NCBI RefSeq assembly: GCF_014489615.1
Contig: NZ_CP060825.1
Span: forward strand, 7,238,001-7,302,000
DNA: 64,000 nt
Source: Streptomyces genisteinicus
GTDB taxonomy: Bacteria > Actinomycetota > Actinomycetes > Streptomycetales > Streptomycetaceae
Reading direction: 5' to 3'
Shown here: piece after piece, positions 62,599 to 64,000 of the stretch
How positions within the stretch are numbered: position 1 is the stretch's first letter
Layout: every line of letters starts with the position of its first letter
Position numbers and translations under genes: made by a program
Notes under the pieces: generated by a model
What the model was told of the DNA's origin: nothing
Databases searched by the model: none
What the model saw: the letters and a program-made list of their open reading frames with translations, nothing else

Positions 62599-63100
62599 GT
62601 GTACTACGCGGACACGTGCGAAGCGCAGGCCCGGGGTCGCGGCCACGGGTGAGCGGGACGGGGTGCCGTGGGTGGCGGTCGAGTACTGCCTGTTCCATCC
62701 GCAGGGCGGGGGACGGCCCGCTGACCGCGGATGGGTCGACGGCCACGAGATCGTCCCGGCGCGGGACCACGACGCCGGATTCGTCGTGGCCCGGTCCGCC
62801 GGCGACCTCCCGCTGCCGGACTTCACGGTCGGACAGTCGGTCGAGGTCCGCATCGACCTGGCCGCGCGCAGGACGTACGCGGCGCTGCACACCGCCGGCC
62901 ACCTCATCGAGGCGGCCGGGCGGGCCCAGGGCTGGACGCACGCCGCGAACACCCACTTCCCGGGGCAGGCCCGGATCGAGTTCACCGCGGCACGGCCCGA
63001 CCCACGCCTCGACACCTCGGAGGGCCTGGAGGAAGCGACTGAGGCGCTGCGGACGTACGTCGCCAAGGCCATCGCGGAAGACGCGCGCCTGGGAGAGTGA
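62599..63100 (+). pseudogene. AlaX-type alanyl-tRNA editing protein with an N-terminal frameshift
   Basis: The main frame (ending 63100) reads ERDGVPWVAVEYCLFHPQGGGRPADRGWVDG and later ALHTAGHLIEAAGRAQGW, the GG-rich and H-x3-H motifs of AlaX/AlaRS editing domains. The expected N-terminus (VYYADTCEAQAR) is in another frame from GTG 62599; removing one G of the GGGG run at 62633-62636 joins QAR to VAATGERDG. Either a real frameshift or a sequencing error in a homopolymer. Such proteins deacylate mischarged Ser- or Gly-tRNA(Ala). Confidence 0.75.
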
Positions 63101-64000
63101 GCCGTTCGCCGAATGGCAGCATGCCCTCGACTGGATGAAGCTGAACTCCCTGCCCGTCAGTGAGCTGATGGAACCAGACGTCGTGCGCAGGGCGTTGGAC
63201 GCGCTCAGCCGGAAGATCGACGGAGAGTCCGCCGCGGCGAAGACCGCCCTACGGAAGCGATCTGCCTTCAGCGAGGTCCTCGGAACTGCCGTCGAAAAGG
63301 GATACTTCGCGGAAAATTCGCTCGCAAAGGTCAAGTGGCAGGCTCCTGGGGCGAGCGAGGCAGTGGACCCGGCCTGCGTGCCGAATCCGACCCAGGTTGG
63401 GCGCCTGCTGACCGCCGTTGGCGAACAACAGGGCCGCGGCCCGCACCTTGAGGCGTTCTTCGGCTGCATGTACTACGCGGCGATGCGTCCGGCGGAGGTC
63501 ATCCACTTGCAGATCTCACAGTGCCATCTGCCGAACGGCGGCTGGGGCATGCTCAACCTGAGCGGAGGTGTCGTCACGGCCGGCAAGGAGTGGACGGACG
63601 ATGGCTCGGTCCATGAAGTGCACTCCTTGAAGCGGCGAGCCGTCAAGGCCACGCGTCCCGTGCCGATACCGCCGCCGTTCGTGCGCACACTGCGAAATCA
63701 CGTCGATCGCTTCGGCGTGGCGCCGGACGGCCGAGTGTTTCGCAACGCGGCTGGCGGCTACGTTGATGCAGCGGCCTACGGCAAGACGTGGGAGCGAGCC
63801 CGTAAGAAGGTCCTGGCTCCCGATGAGCAGCCGACGCTGCTCGCCAAGAGGCCCTATGACCTCCGGCACGCCGGAATCTCGTTCTGGCTGCACTCCGGCG
63901 TGGATCCTGCCGAATGCGCGCGCCGGGCCGGCCAGGGCATCCAAGTGCTCTTCCCGTACTACGCCAAGTTCCTGGACGGTCTTCAGGAGCATTCCAACCG
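63099..64000 (+). CDS. Tyrosine recombinase/integrase, 5' start unclear and 3' end outside window
   Basis: A continuous frame of 300 codons to the right edge. Catalytic-domain motifs are GCMYYAAMRPAEVIHLQI (Arg), KRPYDLRHAGISFWLHSGVDPAE (H-x-x-R-type region) and RAGQGIQVLFPYYAKF (nucleophile Tyr candidates). The start is unresolved: the frame enters the end of the alaX frame without a stop, and ATG 63135 is the first in-frame Met. The N-terminal arm-binding region of such integrases appears missing, so it may be truncated. It suggests an integrated element extending to the right. Confidence 0.85.

Noticed and set aside
62413..62652. Separate small gene ending at 62652
   Set aside because: Its only meaningful part is the AlaX-like N-terminus VYYADTCEAQAR; the rest is antisense to the nuclease-like gene.

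Overview
The window is about 73% GC with strong codon-position bias, gene-edge overlaps of the ATGA/GTGA type, GTG/TTG starts and DmdR1/IdeR-type iron boxes. Together with a CrtU-type carotenoid set and duplicated zinc-free ribosomal protein genes, this points to a Streptomyces chromosome, probably an accessory (arm-like) region.

Region 1 (1-13.4 kb) is a catecholate siderophore locus read on the minus strand. An entA-entC-entE-isochorismatase-aryl carrier protein-siderophore reductase operon makes and activates 2,3-dihydroxybenzoate. A second operon carries the lipoprotein, two permeases and ATPase of a ferri-siderophore importer, followed by an NRPS (C-A-T-E, continuing off the left edge). 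The A-domain pocket has two acidic residues, as expected for a basic amino acid, and the E domain predicts a D residue. Each operon has a 19-bp iron box. Two further iron boxes precede an argB-like kinase (23.1 kb) and a GNAT resembling N-acetylglutamate synthase (24.2 kb). These may supply ornithine or arginine to the siderophore, although a carotenoid cluster lies between.

Region 2 (14-22.3 kb) holds a TerC-like membrane protein and a carotenoid cluster: crtU converging on a Rieske-protein-crtB-crtI-crtE operon. No lycopene cyclase gene is present in the window.

Region 3 (24.8-44.3 kb) is the most interesting part. A beta-propeller gene and a FecB/FecCD-type importer diverge from a Zur-like palindrome. 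The importer is followed by a RiPP operon: a 37-residue precursor missed by ordinary ORF callers, a TOMM leader-binding/cyclodehydratase partner, an S15/CocE-type hydrolase, a YcaO cyclodehydratase, a SagB-type dehydrogenase and two ABC exporter half-transporters. A second Zur-like palindrome precedes the precursor gene. Directly beyond lies a classic zinc-starvation set (zinc-free paralogues of S18, L31, L33, L28, S14 and L32 plus a CobW/G3E-like protein) with two more Zur-like palindromes. My reading is a zinc-responsive island containing a ribosomally made, oxazole-type candidate metallophore with its export and uptake systems. An IS30 element sits inside the ribosomal set and a small terminal-repeat element splits the importer operon.

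Region 4 (44.4-49 kb) has ordinary genes: a Cys-rich protein, lipocalin, uridine-kinase-like protein, a MarR/RidA divergent pair with two palindromic operators, a DUF4240 protein and a small secreted protein.

Region 5 (49-64 kb) is a decayed, mobile-element-rich region: an aldolase pseudogene, DoxX and TPR fragments, an HTH + TPR pair, three or four IS5-family transposase copies in various states, a P-loop kinase, a 693-residue protein with a nuclease-like N-terminus, a frameshifted AlaX and a tyrosine integrase running off the right edge. Lower GC and frame damage here suggest repeated insertion and transfer.
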